A DNA stretch of 64,000 bases from Diplonema papillatum (GCA_030068145.1 JAPJBO010000599.1:1-64000), one strand, 5' to 3'; counted from the first letter of the stretch, positions 32,885 to 43,431 are shown. Numbers and translations are program-made. The notes: a model not told the origin generated them from the sequence alone.

Positions 32885-34316
32885 GTGGAGGAGGCGAGGC
32901 CGCATGGCAAAGGAGGCAGCGGGAAGAAGTCGGGGCTCCGGGCCGACGGGAAGGGGTCGAAACTCGCCCCGGAGCCGGCGGTGGACACGATCCGTGTTTT
33001 CGACCCGGTGAACAAGCAAGCGTACAACCTGCAGCACACCGGCGAGTGCCCGGAGATCCTGCACACCGCGGGACTCGAAGCGCACCTGCAGGAGGGCACG
33101 ACCAAACGGCTGTTCCTGTGCAAGAAGTTCCAATCCCGCGAGTGCCGGGCCCAGAGCCGGTGCAACAGCATCCACGCGGACCGAAAACGCATCCGCGAGC
33201 TGCGAACAGCGTTTCCGGACGTCGTCGAAGCGGACGAGAAAATCTGCGCCCGCATGCAGGTGGACCACGGGGAAGTTGACCACGTCTGGATTCCGTACCC
33301 GAGGCTGGAAGACACGAAGGCCCGGGAGCTGCTGGCGGCCGACCCCACGCAGGTCTGGGACGTCTGCCACCGACACACCCGCAGCGGGTGCCCCCTCGGC
33401 GAGGCGTGTCGGAAAATCCACATCCAGCACTCGTACATGAAGACCCTCCACTCGCTCCGCCGCAGCCCGTGCTGCGCCGACCCCGCCTGCCCCGACTACT
33501 CCGCCGACAGGCTCGCCGGCGGCGCCGAGTGCCCGCTCCTCGAAGGGTCGAGGAGCTGGTCGCACTTCATCTTCAACTCCGGGAAAACCCCGGTGCCGTG
33601 CGCTCTGATCGCGCCCACCCGCGGGCTCGCGTCGATCTGCGCGCAAACGGCCACGGAACACCCGCGGATTCCGCCTGGGAGGGTTTGCAGACCGCACCAG
33701 CGGAAAGTGTGCAAGTGGGGGGTGAACTGTAATAACGTGCACTTGTGCCGGTTCAGAGTGCCGGCTTCGTCGCAGGCGAAGCCGAAGCTCGTGCTGTACG
33801 ACAGCAAAGCGATGCAGGAGCTGAAGCAGGACCGAGCGAGTCCAACGGGCGCCGCGGAGGGCAGCAGCAACACCAGCGAGAAGTTGGACCAGTCCTCCGC
33901 CAGCAGCGTCGTCGACGTGATGAAGCAGCACAGCCAGCAGACCACCAGCGCCCTGGCCGGCGCGATCTTGAAGTTCGCCAACGCAGTGCACCCCCCCCCG
34001 CTGGGCGACGCGCGTAGCGACGCCCCGTCTAACGCGTCGTCCTCCGCCCAACGACCCGCCCGGGCCGTGGCTGGCAGGGCTCCCGAATCGCCCGCGACGG
34101 TCTCGCCGGCGGTGGTGCACGCGGCGCTGCCGCAGTTCGCAGCGGCGGCGCCGGGCGCGGCGCAGCACATCTACTTCAGGCCGGGCGTCCAGCAGACCGG
34201 CCCCATGCAGGTGCTGCTTCAAAGCCCCGCGGGACATCCCGTGCAGATGGCGTCCGACTTGGCTGGCCAGACGGTTTACCTGCAACCCGTGTATCAGCAC
34301 CAGCAGCAGCAGATGC

Positions 34317-34349
<33 letters not shown>

Positions 34350-34702
34350 TCTCCGTCGCGTACGAGACCCTCCCGGAAGCGCTGCCGGCGCAGGTCATGT
34401 ACTACCAGTCCCCGGGTCCGGTTGCAGCCCAATCCTCGCACCAAACTGTGCTCGCGGGCTCTGCCTTCGCGCCGCCGCCGCCGCAGCAGCAGCAGCAGCA
34501 GCTGCAGCAACAGCAGCTGCAACTGCAGATGCAGATGCAGCAGCAGCAGCAGCAGCAGATGCCGACCCTTTCGTCCGGTGGCATCACGTACATCATCGCG
34601 TCTTCGCCCGCCGGCTTGGCCCAAGACTCGAGCTTCGCCCCGCTGGTCATGTCCCAGCAGTCGTCAGGCGATTCGCTGCCCTTCACCCTGTTTAGAGCGT
34701 GA
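32885..34702 (+). CDS. CCCH zinc-finger RNA-binding protein with poly-Q C-terminus
   Basis: An open frame of 605 codons. It holds three CCCH zinc fingers of identical spacing C-x7-C-x5-C-x3-H: Cys79/87/93-His97, Cys161/169/175-His179 and Cys268/276/282-His286. A Cys-rich stretch lies between fingers 2 and 3 (195-240). The rest is an Ala/Ser-rich linker and Gln-rich tracts (about 470-490 and 535-560). Such proteins bind mRNA and control stability or translation. The frame stays open upstream to at least 32822 with no in-frame ATG before residue 185. The ATG at 32904 is in another frame. So the true start must come from an upstream exon, a splice acceptor or a non-AUG codon; the GTG at 32885 is only a placeholder. 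The end (TGA 34700-34702) is clear. Gln tracts are pure CAG runs and probably variable. Confidence 0.85.
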
Positions 34703-35065
34703 AGCAGCAGCAGTCGACAGCAGCAGCAGCAGCAGTCGACAGCAGCAGCAGCAGCAGATGCCTACCCTTTCGTCCGGCGGCATCGCGTACATCATCGCGT
34801 CTTCGCCGGCTTGGCCCAAGACTCGAGCTTCGCCCCGCTGGTCGTGTCCCAGCAGTCGTTAAGCAATTCGCTGCCCTTCACCCTGTTTAGAACGTGAAGC
34901 CGCAGCAGCAGCTGCAGCTGCAGCTGCTGATGCCCGCTCTTTCGTCCGGCGTCATCACGTACATCATCGCGTCTCCTCGCGCCTGCCGCTTGCCGTCAGT
35001 TGGCTGGCATCCCAAGCGATTCGCTGCCCTTCACCCTGTTGAGAGCGTGCCGCAGCCAGCGGCGG
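34703..35065 (+). pseudogene. Two decayed tandem copies of the CCCH gene 3' end
   Basis: Immediately after the stop codon the last about 190 bp of the gene (CAG run, cctttcgtccggyggcatc, acgtacatcatcgcgtc, cccttcaccctgtttagarcgtga) is repeated at 34703-34897 and again, more diverged, at 34898-35055. The first repeat keeps the same TGA; the second has lost it. These are 3'-end amplifications, not separate genes. Confidence 0.8.
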
Positions 35066-35522
35066 CCGCCAGAAGTGTTCGAATCATGCCAACCGTCTCG
35101 GAGTAAAATTGAAACAGACAATGGCGAACAAAAGGGGGAAGGGGGGCCCTCAAGGGTTGCGGGCAGAAATATTCTGACAAGGTGCGATGCTGTGAGGCAT
35201 GCGTAGCGTCACATGCTCGTGAGGCAGTGATCTGCCTAAAACACTGCACATTCCTCCCCTTGCGCGGACCGTCGGGATTGCCGGAAGCGCGGGTCTGTCA
35301 GAGAGGAAAAAAAAGAAGACCCGCTGCCTCTGGTTTCCTCCCGCTGTCGACGCTCCGACCATCCCAGGGCCCCTTCCTGCGAGCTTCGATGGACTCAACG
35401 CACAACAGGGAGGAGTCGAACGAGTCGTCTAAAGCCCCATCATCGCTCACACAACTGTACATATTGAACTGTGCCCATGACAGGTACAATTCCTGGTCAT
35501 CAGACGAGTAGTATGATAATAA

Positions 35523-35706
35523 AGGAATGTACTTGGTGTCGGTCACAAACAGTCCCGGATATGGCTAGCCATAACCCATAACGAAAGCATGCGCTAAATA
35601 TACAATCCGTAACCATAAAGCCCTTTCTTGCTCTAAGAGAACCCATTCATGAACGGTCACACGGAGACCCTAAAACCCCGGTATTTCAAGCGAACTTTAA
35701 CTCTAA
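35523..35706 (+). repeat. Short retroposon family I, long copy 2
   Basis: About 185 bp, nearly identical to 31854-32040, ending CAAGCGAACTTTAACTCT. AATAAA occurs just before its left end (35517-35522) and just after its right end, a possible short target duplication. It lies directly left of the TIR element at 35713. No gene in 35066-35522. Confidence 0.65.
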
Positions 35707-35930
35707 TAAATACCACTCATTCCACGAAAAAGTGTCACAGATTTTCCGTCTGAAAAGCAGCCCGTTTTGGGTCAAAATTTTGGAATTTTTGGGAATTTTT
35801 TTTTGGGATGGAAAGAGCTATCCCTGGCGATTATGGGCAAGCAATCAGCTCGCGTGGCGACCAAAATCTGGCGTGCAGATGGACAAAAGGTCGGTTTTGG
35901 GGTTGTTTCAAAAACCCAAAAAAACGATTT

Positions 35931-36000
35931 CCGGCGGGAATCGAACCACCGACCCACAAACCCCTGTGTGGGTGTGGTAACCTCTGGACCATGGGCTAAA
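35931..36000 (-). pseudogene. tRNA-like segment
   Basis: Read on the minus strand it has an A-box-like TAGCCCATGGTCCAGAGG, a perfect 6-bp anticodon-type stem (35953-35958 with 35967-35972, 8-nt loop) and a B-box GGTTCGATTCC followed by CGCCGG. The acceptor and T stems do not pair properly, so it is a tRNA-derived relic and not a working tRNA gene. Confidence 0.5.
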
Positions 36001-36200
36001 AAAACGGCGGAATTTTTTTTGTTCACTACCGAGTGAGAATTTTTGGACTCGTTTTGAGTTCTTCGCAAACCGGGCGAAATAAGCTCTGAGAGAGCAGAAA
36101 TACCGTCCTGGGACACTGGAAACGAGTAAATGACGATCTCGCACTTTCCGATAAGAATTCCAACTGAGCAGGCGCTAAAAGCGAATTTTGGCCCGAGGTT

Positions 36201-36272
36201 TGGCAACATAGCCTAACGGTTACCGCACCCTCCTGAGCCCCTGTAGGCCATGGTTCGATTCCCCCGGCCCGA
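36201..36272 (+). pseudogene. tRNA-like segment
   Basis: Contains A-box TAGCCTAACGGTTA (36209-36222) and B-box GGTTCGATTCC (36252-36262) at tRNA-like spacing. It is followed by a run of T from 36273 that would stop RNA polymerase III. Stems pair poorly; no anticodon can be assigned with confidence. Confidence 0.5.
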
Positions 36273-36671
36273 TTTTTTTTTTGCGATTTTTCGGTGTGAA
36301 AAGCAGCCGTCTGGAAATTATTTTCGAGGTCTTTTTGGGAAATCTTTTGGTTTTCGAGTAGTTCTGGGATGCGCGATTATGGGCAAGCTGCCAGCTAGCC
36401 CAGCGATCAAAATCTGACCCCCTCCTGGATGCAGAGAGAAAAAAAACCGATCTCCAGGACCCCATTTTTTCGGGTGCCGACCTCCATTTCCGGGGGGGGG
36501 GTCGGTCAAAATTTTTATCCGACCAAATATTCGGAAAGCCCTGTCCTCAACGGATTCAAACGTGTCCTCAAAATCTCGAAACCGACCATTTTCGGACCTG
36601 CAGATGGAAATTTTCGGCAGAAATCCGAAAAAAGCCGAAATCTGTGACACTTTTTCGTGGAATGGGTGATA

Positions 36672-38546
36672 CAGTAACATGGCAATTTTCCGACCGTTTT
36701 CTCCTTTTTGTTTTTGTTTTGGAGCGTGGGACACTGTGCCTTGTTGGTACAGCGGGTTCATTAGTTGTAATTACGAACAAACCCGTTTTCTTTCGCTGCG
36801 TTAAGTGCAAGGCTCCACCGACTCAAGTACGACACACGGATGCCGACGGAAGAGCTGTCTTCGAGCCTCAAGAGAAGCACCACGAACAAAGTCTGAAAAG
36901 AAAGAATAAAGGAAACAACGATTCACTTTAAAAAAGCCATCCCAAAACAACTTCCGTAAAAAAAAAAAAAAAAATGCCCACCAATCTGTACGTCCATTCG
37001 GATCGTCGGAAACACAAATGAAATCCCTTCGCCTTAGAGTAGGCTAGTCTGACACTAGTTGTCGTCAGGGGAAACAAAAATCCTAGCCTCAAAGCAAATA
37101 TCCCCCTTTTCAAATCCGAAGCTTCAAGAGAGCCTTCACTCTTCGCAAACTGGAACGTAGCGCGTATTTGGCAACGCTAACCCCGCCGAAGGTACGCCGA
37201 GTCAGCCTGTGACCAACACGTCGCCGGAAACCCCGCTCTTCGACCTTGGCTTCCGCAGAAAAGCTACTTTTCTCAAACCGAAGGATATCCTAGCGCCGAC
37301 AGATGGCCAGCCGGGGTCCAGCAGTCTTGCACGCGTGAAGACTTGCTATGGAATGTAATGTCTCCGGAAGGGGGGTTGCGGCGCTGAATTCTTTTGACAG
37401 GTCTTCAACCCTGTACGAAAATGTGAGTCTGGTGCCAGCTCTACCATGCTTGAAGCATCAGGTATCTTGCACAGGCGATAACTCGTCAGGGAATATAATG
37501 CCTCTGCAAGGTGGCTACGGAAACCCAATTCCCCCACTCGCGTAAGCCCGAAGAAACAGGTATGCCTGTCATGTGCAGACATCCAAGCCAGCTTGCTCCC
37601 TCCTCCACCAGTTCTTCGAAAGACCTGCATGGGCCTGCTTGGGTGGCCTTCAGGTGGCATCTTGGACACAAGATATGTGCTGATAACGTACTGATTCAGC
37701 ATGTGTACAAAGAGAAACTAAAGGAATTAACGTGCTGAAATCAGTACGTTTAGCATGCTGAACGTAAGGCCTGGCTGTAGCCTGGTGCAAAAAAAGTGCA
37801 AAAAAAAAAGTGCAAATAAAAGTGTTTGGGCAAAATCTCTATTTACATTCACGCTTTAGGGCCACACCTGACCTGTTTTGGGGGATTTTTTTTTTTTTTT
37901 GGTGCCCCCCAATTTTTTTCACCCCCGTGATCATACCGTTTTTTCCGGCTCGCTACGCGAGCCGAAGAAGGGGATGATAAATACTCCATTACTTCGATGA
38001 CCGCCAGGGCCGCATATGATATGATCATTCATCAGAGTGCAAGAGACAAGTTACCACAGGCCGGAAAGCAAAACAGACATAGCATGCCGTGTGGCTCGGC
38101 TCGATTTCTTCGTTTGAAGAACTATTCAGAAATGTTTTGTGACCAAGCTAGGAGCCTCTGAAGGTCTTAGCTTTATATTGGCAAGCGTTGACACAAAGCC
38201 AATTCGAGTTCCTGTTGGAGACAAACTTCCGATTGTGATGATGGTGATGATCTTAGCGGCAGTGCTGGTACAACCTCCTTAGCACAGACGACAGAAAGAA
38301 AGCGAAAGCGCGAAGAGTCCGACACTCCTCCGTCCGAAATCTTTCACCCTCTCAGTGTAGCTACGATCCAAAACGGGTGCAAAAACAGGCGGAAAACGTG
38401 CAAAAAAACGTAAATAGGATCTTGGATTTTGCCCAAAAAGAGCGTAAATAGGGCCACACGTGAAACAGGTACTTGAATTCCTCACCAAAAGTGAGGTTAG
38501 CGGGAGCACTGCGCGGCCTTCTTAAAAAAGGTCGCAGCAACCCTCT
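36672..38546. other. No gene seen
   Basis: Contains a family-K fragment (36980-37015), an imperfect hairpin with about 20-bp arms at 37685-37705 and 37729-37750, and a 40-bp motif at 38473-38514 (gaattcctcaccaaaagtg..). That motif is duplicated from 7647-7687 and includes a CCTCAC/GTGAGG hairpin. Frames are short and unrecognised. Confidence 0.35.
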
Positions 38547-38838
38547 GTTTTTCTTCTTTTTGTATAAGCACCTGCTTTGTAGGAAATGCTTGAGGAGACT
38601 GCCAGTTGCGATAGATCAAAGGAGGTAAATGTGCTGTAGCCCACACGAACCACAGGTAAATCTGGGTTTAGTGGCGGGCGTAAGCGTTCAACAAAGAAAG
38701 TCACCCGGAGACTCTAAAATCCCGGATTCTCAAGCGAACTATAACTCTAAAAAAGACCCACTTTGTAGTTGTATTGTTTTCTCCCCCTCTAGCCTCCTTC
38801 GAAATGAGCACAAGGCAGTCCCTCGGGTATTTCTCTGT
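38547..38838 (-). repeat. Repeat family D copy with nested family-I insertion
   Basis: A-tailed on the minus strand (T run at the left in plus orientation), sharing gtataagcacctgctttgtag, cttgaggagactgccag, ggtaaatgtgctgtagccc and ttagtggcgggcgtaagcg in order. Other copies: 5610-5843, 49688-49926, 54476-54675, 57291-57482, 57808-58030. Diverged variants: 24655-24950, 43741-44022, 45450-45735. The direction of the A tail suggests a retroposon; no tRNA boxes were found. Confidence 0.65.
38696..38748 (+). mobile_element. Family I, 53-bp insertion into a family-D repeat
   Basis: Inserted into the D copy at 38547-38838: other D copies (for example 49850) read caacaaaaaagaccc at the same place. 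Here 53 bp, ending CAAGCGAACTATAACTCT, are placed inside that A run. This is a filled-versus-empty site pair within the window. Confidence 0.75.
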
Positions 38839-39744
38839 ATCTCCAAGTTCTCCCCTCGTGCTGGCACCACGAAGCGAGGTCCGTCGCTGCTAGCGGACCC
38901 AGAGAGGGGAAACAAAACTACGAGTGGAGGTCCTGCGTCCTATGCCAGCGGCACGAGGCGTAGGATGTGCTGCTAGCTGGTCCTACATACCCAGGTGTCC
39001 AGGGTTTTACCCCGGTCTGTCATTAACCCCGTTCCAGCTTTAGTCCAGTTCAACATCATTCCAATTACGGTAAACAAAGAACATCCCCTGTTTTTCGTCC
39101 TGACGGGATGCGTCGAAAGCACGAAGAAAGCTCAGTGTGCCAAGAATCTGGCACACGACTCGTATCCGGAACAGCAACGGCTGCGCACTGAGTTTGATGA
39201 ACGAAACCAACTGAGAAAAGCGGTGTCGGGAGGCGAAGCATGACACCCGTTGTTATGAGTCGATTTTTCGAATACTAACACTAAACCGTTTATCGGTCAA
39301 CCCGAGACCCTAAAAAATTGTTGCCTTCTGCTTCTTCTTCCTTGCTCACCGAAGGACTGCTGATATCAAACATCTCCTGGACGTACGCAAGAAGAGATGC
39401 CTGCTCGGTTGCGGTATCCTCATTTAATACAACCGTTGCCACCCGCACCTTTACGCCACAATAAACGCTGGCAGCAGGGTACACACGCCAGGCGCCAACG
39501 CCACGCGTCGTCAAATAACTGTTATTATTCGAACACACCCCCCTAGCATGTGGGAGAGAGAAAGGGCCTGCTTCCGCATGCGAAAAGAAGCAATTGCTTT
39601 CTCCGCCCCGTTGTAATCACCGTCTTCTCGATTGTTGTCGAATTGCAAGGGCGACTCTCCGGAAATGGTTCCTCCCCGCCGACGTGCTCACGGAGGTGGC
39701 CGCGTTCGGGAGAGGAGGGGAGGGGGGAAAAAAAAAAAATGAAA
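38839..39744. other. No gene seen
   Basis: Unassigned sequence without repeats recognisable in this window apart from a partial family-I-like cccgagaccctaaaa at 39302. Frames are all under 120 codons. Confidence 0.35.
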
Positions 39745-39975
39745 ACGGAAAAAGGCCGCGCGGGTCCAGGAACGTGGCGATCTACCACAGCTTGCAAAGC
39801 TTGAGTCAGGAGGCAGCACAGTGCGACAACTGCCCTGTGGCTGTCCGTCTCGACGAGCTTGTGTTCAGCGCAAGCGCCAAGCCCCAAGGTGCGTCACGCC
39901 TTGATGCTTTTTGTTTGGGAAATCGGTAGCCACTTTGACCCGCAGGCCCGTACCGGCTTTTCCGGTACCTAAAAG
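39745..39975 (+). repeat. Repeat family C, copy 3
   Basis: Preceded by a GGGG/A-run purine stretch, as is copy 1. Contains the cagcttgcaaagcttgag and ccttgatgctttttg blocks. It lacks the terminal part around ctctgcagtaccgccg that the other three copies have. Confidence 0.7.
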
Positions 39976-40618
39976 GAAAATGAGGAAAAACTTTAACCCC
40001 TTACGGACGGAGGGGGATGGCTGTTGTCTACTGGAAGAAACTGTGGGAATCGCGCAAAGCGTTTCAAGACTCCACTACGGAGAACCCGGGTTCGTTGGAG
40101 AGGTTTTGCAGCAAGTCTTAATCACGCAACATCAAGCATCGGTGGATTTTGGACGTGTTCTTACTCTGTAGAATCGTACGTAGATTGCAGCGTCCGCACT
40201 CCAGCCCGGAGTTCTGCCTTTTCCGACACAAATCATGCCCCCGTCCGTAAAGGAGTACCTATAAAAAAAGGGTGGCGACCCTTTCCCGCTATAGGGATCC
40301 GAAGCATCGACCACCCTTTTTGCTTGGGCGGAGTGGACGGGGGGTTGAGCTGCGAACCTCTTTGGAAGCACCGTCACCGCGGGAAAAAGAAAAAAAAAGT
40401 GGGCAAGCTGGCTGAGAAGCGAAGTGAGCACCCGGTAAGAGGGCGAGCAAACTGATTTCGGCATCTTGTTTCTTATTTTCTTTCTCTAATTAAAGCGCGT
40501 CACCAAAACTCCTTGCCAAACAAACAAAGGTCGCAAGACACCAAACTGATCGTCCTTCGGGATCAACGGTAACACAAAAAAAGCACCTTCGGGATCGACG
40601 GTACCACAAAAAGAAAAG

Positions 40619-42080
40619 AACGGATTGATTGCGGAACCACTGCCCGAAGGAAGGAACAAGAAACGTCGGTCGAAAGACATCAGACTGCACATCAACCCCG
40701 GTTGGTTGTCAGCAACGAAGAACAAAGTCACCGGGACCGAGAGAGAAGGTTCGATCGGTGCACACTACCGTGGATAGGTTCGGGCAGGGGTTTTGGGTGT
40801 CTGTACTGGGATTCTCTGGGGATTATGCGATTTGAATCCCTTCCCCACCTGGGGCAGGCACCCCCGCCAGAAACAGAAGCAGGTCCATTCAGAAATGCGT
40901 CGCGTATTTTCTCTGAGACCGAAAACGGAGCGTAAGCCCTGGAGGAAAGCCAAAGAAAAATTCAATCTGTACGCCCATTCGGGATCGTCGGAAACACAAG
41001 AAAGATTGTCGGAAAAAAAAAAGCAGGTTGGTGGGAGGGGGGGGTGCTGGTACTTTATAGCGGTGCGCCAGCGCTGGCGGAAGGCAGAGGCGTTAGGGAC
41101 AAGGCCAGATTCGCTCGTCGACTACATAACGCTCAGCGTCTGTTCTCAACGGAGAAAACTGCCCCCCGCGGCTCGTCGTTGCGGGGACGGGGGGGGGAAA
41201 AAAAAAAGAAGAAAAAAAAAAAGAAAGAACGGATTGATTGCCCGAAGGAAGGAACAAGAAACGTCGAAAGACACCAGACTGCACATCAACCCCGGTTGCT
41301 TGTCAGCAACGCAGAAGAATATCACCGGGGACCGAGAGAGAAGGTTCGATCGGTGCACACTACCGTGGATGGGGTTAGGGTGTCTGTACTGGGATTCTCT
41401 GGGGGGGCTTATGCGATTTGAATTCCCTTCCCCACCTGGGACAGGCACCCCGCCAGAAATTGCAGGTCCATTTGCCGGCAAGATTCGCTCGTCGACCACA
41501 TAACGCTCAGCGTCTGTTCTTGAGGGAGGAAAACTGCCCCCCCGTGACTCGACGTTGCGGGGACAGGATTTGTTTACGAAAAAATTACGTGGGGAGAAAG
41601 CAGGGCTTACGCTCCACGTGCGGAAGTCGTGTGGATTTCCACACGTGAGTTCTTTTTGGATTTTGTTCCCCCGCGTGTGGATCCACAGGTACCACATGTG
41701 GATTTTGATTTATTGGTTCACATGCAGGGGAGTCTAAGCCCACCAGTGGTCAAGGCCGCACATCCAGGCGTCGCCAAGTAGTCCAGAAGCTACCTAGCGA
41801 CGCTTTTTTTTTCCCCCTCGAACCTTAAAGCGCCCACATGTGGACCACACGTATTTTCTCCGAGACCGAAAACGGAGCGTAAGCCCTGGAGGAAAGCCAA
41901 AGAAAAACTTCAAGCGAACTTTAACTCTAAAAATTCAATCTGTACGCCCATTCGGGATCGTCGGAAACACGAGAAAGATTGTCGGAAAAAAAAGCAGGTT
42001 GGTGGGAGGGGGGGGTGCTGGTACTTTATAGCGGTGCGCCAGCGCTGGCGGAAGGCAGAGGCGTTATGCCAAGCCGCGGT
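40619..42080 (+). repeat. Shuffled direct duplications (units R, S, T) with family-K copies
   Basis: Unit R (gaaggaaggaacaagaaacg to gggcaggcaccccgccag) is at 40619-40890 and 41226-41460. Unit S (gaccgaaaacggagcgtaag to gcggaaggcagaggcgtta) is at 40902-41095 and 41849-42065. Unit T (gattcgctcgtcgac to gttgcgggga) is at 41109-41190 and 41489-41565. The order is R S T R T S. Several family-K pieces (atcaaccccggttg, gggatcgtcggaaacaca) lie inside. No gene is recognised from 39976 to 42490. Confidence 0.65.
41908..41928 (+). mobile_element. Family I, 21-bp 5'-truncated insertion
   Basis: The duplicated unit at 40902-41095 reads agaaaaattcaatc, whereas the copy at 41849-42065 carries a 21-bp insert ending CAAGCGAACTTTAACTCT at that point, flanked by AAAAA on both sides. 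It has the 3' end only, so it is an extremely 5'-truncated family-I insertion. Confidence 0.7.
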
Positions 42081-42489
42081 TGCTTTGGACAAAGTTGCGG
42101 AATTGCCAGCCCCTCCCCGAGCGACCGAAACGACGGGGTTAAACGACCAAAACGCACTCCTTATAAACGGTCAAGATCTGCTCACCCCAATGGAACCTCT
42201 GAACTACTACCGGAGTTAAAAATGCTGGGCCACGCTCGCTTTTTCGGGTGTGTGTTCACACGCGTTGTACGTCGCGCATGCGACGTGCTTCCCGCAGGAA
42301 ATCCTTTTTTTTTTTTCCTGGCACTCTTTTCCCTTTGGTACTTCAACCATTGGTGCTGCATACGGCAAGCTCGTGTGTGCTCTGCGGGGTTTACTTCGCA
42401 GACTGCCACCGCAAAGAAAAAAAAAAAAGGAACTGAACTGAAGGAACCAACCACCCCCAGGTGGGCTAGTCTGACACGAGTTGTCAGGA

Positions 42490-43252
42490 GGAAAAAAAAA
42501 AAAAAAAAAACGAGAGACGGTGGGATGTCGCCCCCGAGAGGGTTTCGTGGTACAGCGACAGCGAAGCGGCCATCCTGCGAATCCGCCGAAAGGAGCCCGG
42601 TGACCCCGCGGCAGGCGTGGTCGGCGAGTATGAGCAGTGCCTCCGATGGGGTAAGGGACACGCCGACAACACCGACATCAACGGCGCAGATGAGGCGGCG
42701 ACGCGGGCCCTCCAGGAGAGACTTCCGGTTCTGGACGTTGAGCTCCTGTATCGGAAGAACGGGGTAAGAGCTGTTTGCTGTTACGCCGCAGAGGACTTCC
42801 CGCAGCTGGAGAGCCCCATTCGGTACGTGAAGCGCGTGTGGCAGTACAGCCGGACAAAGACGGCGACGAGGAGCATACGGGAACTTGCGTCGGCGGAGAC
42901 AACGAAGGGGAGTACGCTCCGCTCCCTCGAAGCACTGCCCGGCGCCGTGGACCTCTTGCAAGCGATTATCCGGCGAGCGGTGATGCCGCGAGCCACCCGG
43001 ATCGCCTGCAAGCGGTGCGCGGCGCTGGCCAACGCGCAACACGTCCTGCTCGCAGATGATGCGACGCACAACGAAGTGTCCGACATCCGTCACGCATACC
43101 CCACCGACCCGCCACAACTGAAGGGACTGCTCGCGGACTTTGCAAAGAAACGAAGAGACACGATCCGGCACGTGGCGAAACGCGTGAAGGTCCTGTGCGA
43201 CGACCCATTAGCGGCACGGTGGTCCTCGCTAGTTTTGAGATATCTCGAGTAA
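42490..43252 (+). CDS. Unrecognised GC-rich open frame, 5' end missing
   Basis: The frame is open from an A run at about 42490 to TAA at 43250-43252 (about 250 codons), with GC-rich codon use like the cold-shock and CCCH genes and a protein-like composition (segments WYSDSEAAILRIRRKEPG and LLQAIIRRAVMPRATRIACK). The first in-frame ATG is near 42981, inside the frame; a GTG lies at 42617. So it is either an internal or last exon, or a 5'-truncated gene copy abutting the A run. Helix-rich with a single CKRC; no domain recognised. The left junction, a ggagg followed by an 18-A run and acgag, is also found at 48933-48962. Downstream is a diverged family-E copy. Confidence 0.45.
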
Positions 43253-43431
43253 ATCAGCACTGCGTCTTGTGTGGGGGGCAACGGAAGAGGAAGAAGTGGA
43301 AAGAGAAGGGATCGGAGCGGTAGGGAAAAGGGAGAGTGAATGACTAACGATATCAACGGAAGGAAAAAAAAAAAAAAACGATGATCGCTCTTCGGGATCG
43401 ACGGTAACACAAAACAAAGAAATGAAAACAC

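Larger units (their letters stand above)
35713..36669. mobile_element. Tc1/mariner-like TIR element carrying two tRNA-like segments
   Basis: 957 bp flanked by TA on both sides (35711-35712 and 36670-36671). The ends are inverted repeats: CATTCCACGAAAAAGTGTC (35718-35736) and its exact complement (about 36645-36663), with imperfect extension to the TA. No transposase frame. The interior consists of two diverged direct halves (gaaaagcagcc, gcgattatgggcaagc and cgaccaaaatctg blocks at about 35751-35880 and 36296-36415), each linked to a tRNA-like segment, minus strand 35931-36000 and plus strand 36201-36272. Confidence 0.6.

Noticed and set aside
32741-34624. 627-codon open frame on the minus strand opposite the CCCH gene
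   Set aside because: It is antisense to a frame with three well-spaced zinc fingers. Its translation is Arg/Leu-rich low complexity from the complement of GC-rich codons and CAG runs.
36201-36272. Functional tRNA gene
   Set aside because: A- and B-boxes are present, but acceptor, D and T stems do not pair, so it is listed as a tRNA-like relic.
42182-43171. 329-codon minus-strand frame opposite the orphan open frame
   Set aside because: It crosses A/T runs and a family-E fragment. The plus-strand frame has the better composition.
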